Shown: positions 51,305-51,999 of the stretch, one piece after another
Position numbering within the stretch: position 1 is the first letter of the stretch
How the letters are laid out: each line of letters opens with the position of its first letter
NCBI RefSeq assembly: GCF_001667185.1
Contig: NZ_LZIC01000082.1
Location: 1-51,999, forward strand
Source of the DNA: Mycobacterium sp. 852002-50816_SCH5313054-b
Lineage (GTDB): Bacteria; Actinomycetota; Actinomycetes; Mycobacteriales; Mycobacteriaceae
Length of the DNA: 51,999 bases
Direction of reading: 5' to 3'
Made by a program: the position numbers and the translations under genes
The notes under the pieces: generated by a model
Seen by the model: the letters and a program-made list of their open reading frames with translations, nothing else
Database searches by the model: none
What the model was told of the DNA's origin: nothing

Positions 51305-51854
51305 GCCCTACATCCTCCACGGAACCGAGGAAGCGTTGCACCAGGGCACGTTCGTCGGCCGGGTCCTTGAGGGGCCAGGACCACAGCGCCAGGAAGACGC
51401 GGATCAGTCCCTGCGCGGCGAGCGGGTCGTCGTTGTCAGGGCCGAGCATTTCGGCGGCCAAGCCCGTAACGGTGGGCGAGCTGATGACCCATTCGCTGAC
51501 AGGAGTCGCGTGGATGGACTGCATAAGGTGGGTGAGCGGATCCGATCGCAGGCGTTGCAGGGCGATGATCGTGGCCGCCACCACCCGATCCGGGCCGCGC
51601 AGGTCCTGGATGGCTTCCCGGGTGGCGTCGACGATGCGAGCCGCGTGGATAGCGACGACGGCGTCGCGGATGGCCGCCTTGCCGCCGGCGTGCCGGTAGA
51701 TCGTCGCCGGTGAGCAGTGCACCCTGGCCGCCAGGGCTTCGATCGTGAATCCCTCGTAGCCCTTGCGCGAGATGAGATCGGCGGCCGCGGCGTAGATCCG
51801 ATCGGTGGCTTCACTGCGGCGATCACGTCCCACCAGCCAGTCGTCGCGCGCCAT
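51285..51854 (-). CDS. TetR family transcriptional regulator
   Basis: This is a 189-residue TetR regulator. The N-terminal helix-turn-helix is clear: RIYAAAADLISRKGYEGFTIEALAARVHCSPATIYRHAGGKAAI (in parts, about residues 20-62). The C-terminal ligand domain is helical and unlike any I recognise (LIRVFLALWSWPLKDPADERALVQRFL). The ATG at 51854 has GGAGGAG 7 bases upstream. The region upstream holds an inverted repeat that may be its operator. The target is probably the genes beside it, which lie outside the window or in the small gene downstream. M. tuberculosis has cwsA near this place, so the TetR gene appears to be lineage-specific. Confidence 0.88.
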   Translation of the reverse strand: MARDDWLVGRDRRSEATDRIYAAAADLISRKGYEGFTIEALAARVHCSPATIYRHAGGKAAIRDAVVAIHAARIVDATREAIQDLRGPDRVVAATIIALQRLRSDPLTHLMQSIHATPVSEWVISSPTVTGLAAEMLGPDNDDPLAAQGLIRVFLALWSWPLKDPADERALVQRFLGSVEDVGRDLDEV

Positions 51855-51891
51855 TCAGGCTCCTCCGTGTAGCGGCCGACAGAAATACTTC

Positions 51892-51919
51892 TCTCATTGT
51901 GAGAATTTGCAAGCACAAT
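51892..51919. promoter_or_regulatory. Candidate TetR operator
   Basis: TCTCATTGTGAGA at 51892-51904 has 5-bp arms around TTG. A wider pair, ATTGTG at 51896-51901 and CACAAT at 51914-51919, overlaps it. Both lie 38-65 bp upstream of the TetR start codon, in locally AT-rich DNA, where autorepressor sites of this family are often found. No other recognisable promoter element was found. The remaining bases to 51999 hold no gene. Confidence 0.45.
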
Positions 51920-51999
51920 TTGTCACGACAACGCGCTGCTGGCGCCAGACGGCCGCCGGCGAGCCGGAGCGACCAGGGCCGGACCCGCCCCTCAACTTC

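Overview
The window is chromosomal DNA of a slow-growing Mycobacterium. The base composition is very GC-rich, and many genes use GTG starts. A complete dnaA-dnaN-recF-gyrB-gyrA origin region lies in the standard mycobacterial order. Next to it is an ESX (type VII) locus whose gene order, single-chain EccC and position upstream of pcnA match ESX-2 of Mycobacterium tuberculosis rather than ESX-1. I cannot name the species. Rv numbers and gene names quoted from M. tuberculosis are from memory, not from a search.

Positions 1-13596 (minus strand) hold the ESX-2 secretion machine. In reading order from high to low coordinates this is a YbaB-like small protein, a lytic-transglycosylase-like protein, eccB2, eccC2, a PE/PPE pair, esxD, esxC, espG2, a ParA-like protein, eccD2 and the front part of mycP2. 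EccB, EccC and EccD are membrane-complex parts, EspG2 is the PE/PPE chaperone, and the Esx and PE/PPE pairs are substrates. MycP2 is cut at about position 65, where an opposite-strand segment that looks like a mycosin C-terminus abuts it. This suggests an inversion.

Positions 13896-20397 (minus strand) are the accessory part. They hold a Gly/Pro-rich Esp-like protein, a large EspK-like protein, a single-pass membrane protein, and a two-gene cassette (a DUF2563-like small protein and a DUF1023 alpha/beta hydrolase). The cassette sits where M. tuberculosis has the cpnT/esxE/esxF toxin region. A small protein built of Asp-rich calcium-binding-type repeats follows. This is the most distinctive part of the window.

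Positions 20422-33758 hold conserved housekeeping genes: pcnA (minus strand), then a plus-strand series of mutT4, a DUF6049-like protein, murJ with a fused pseudokinase, sigM with its anti-sigma factor rsmA, trxB2-trxC and cwlM. A GNAT-like gene converges on cwlM and overlaps it.

Positions 34046-51080 are the origin region. The minus strand carries parB, parA, rsmG, jag, yidC, yidD, rnpA and rpmH, and the plus strand carries dnaA, oriC, dnaN, recF, dciA, gyrB, gyrA, a DUF3566 membrane protein, tRNA-Ile and tRNA-Ala. Three perfect 16-bp parS sites lie in or beside parA and rsmG, and DnaA boxes lie upstream of dnaA and in the dnaA-dnaN gap. The last 900 bases carry an unrecognised small gene and a TetR regulator with a candidate operator. 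I saw no insertion sequences, CRISPR arrays or rRNA genes.
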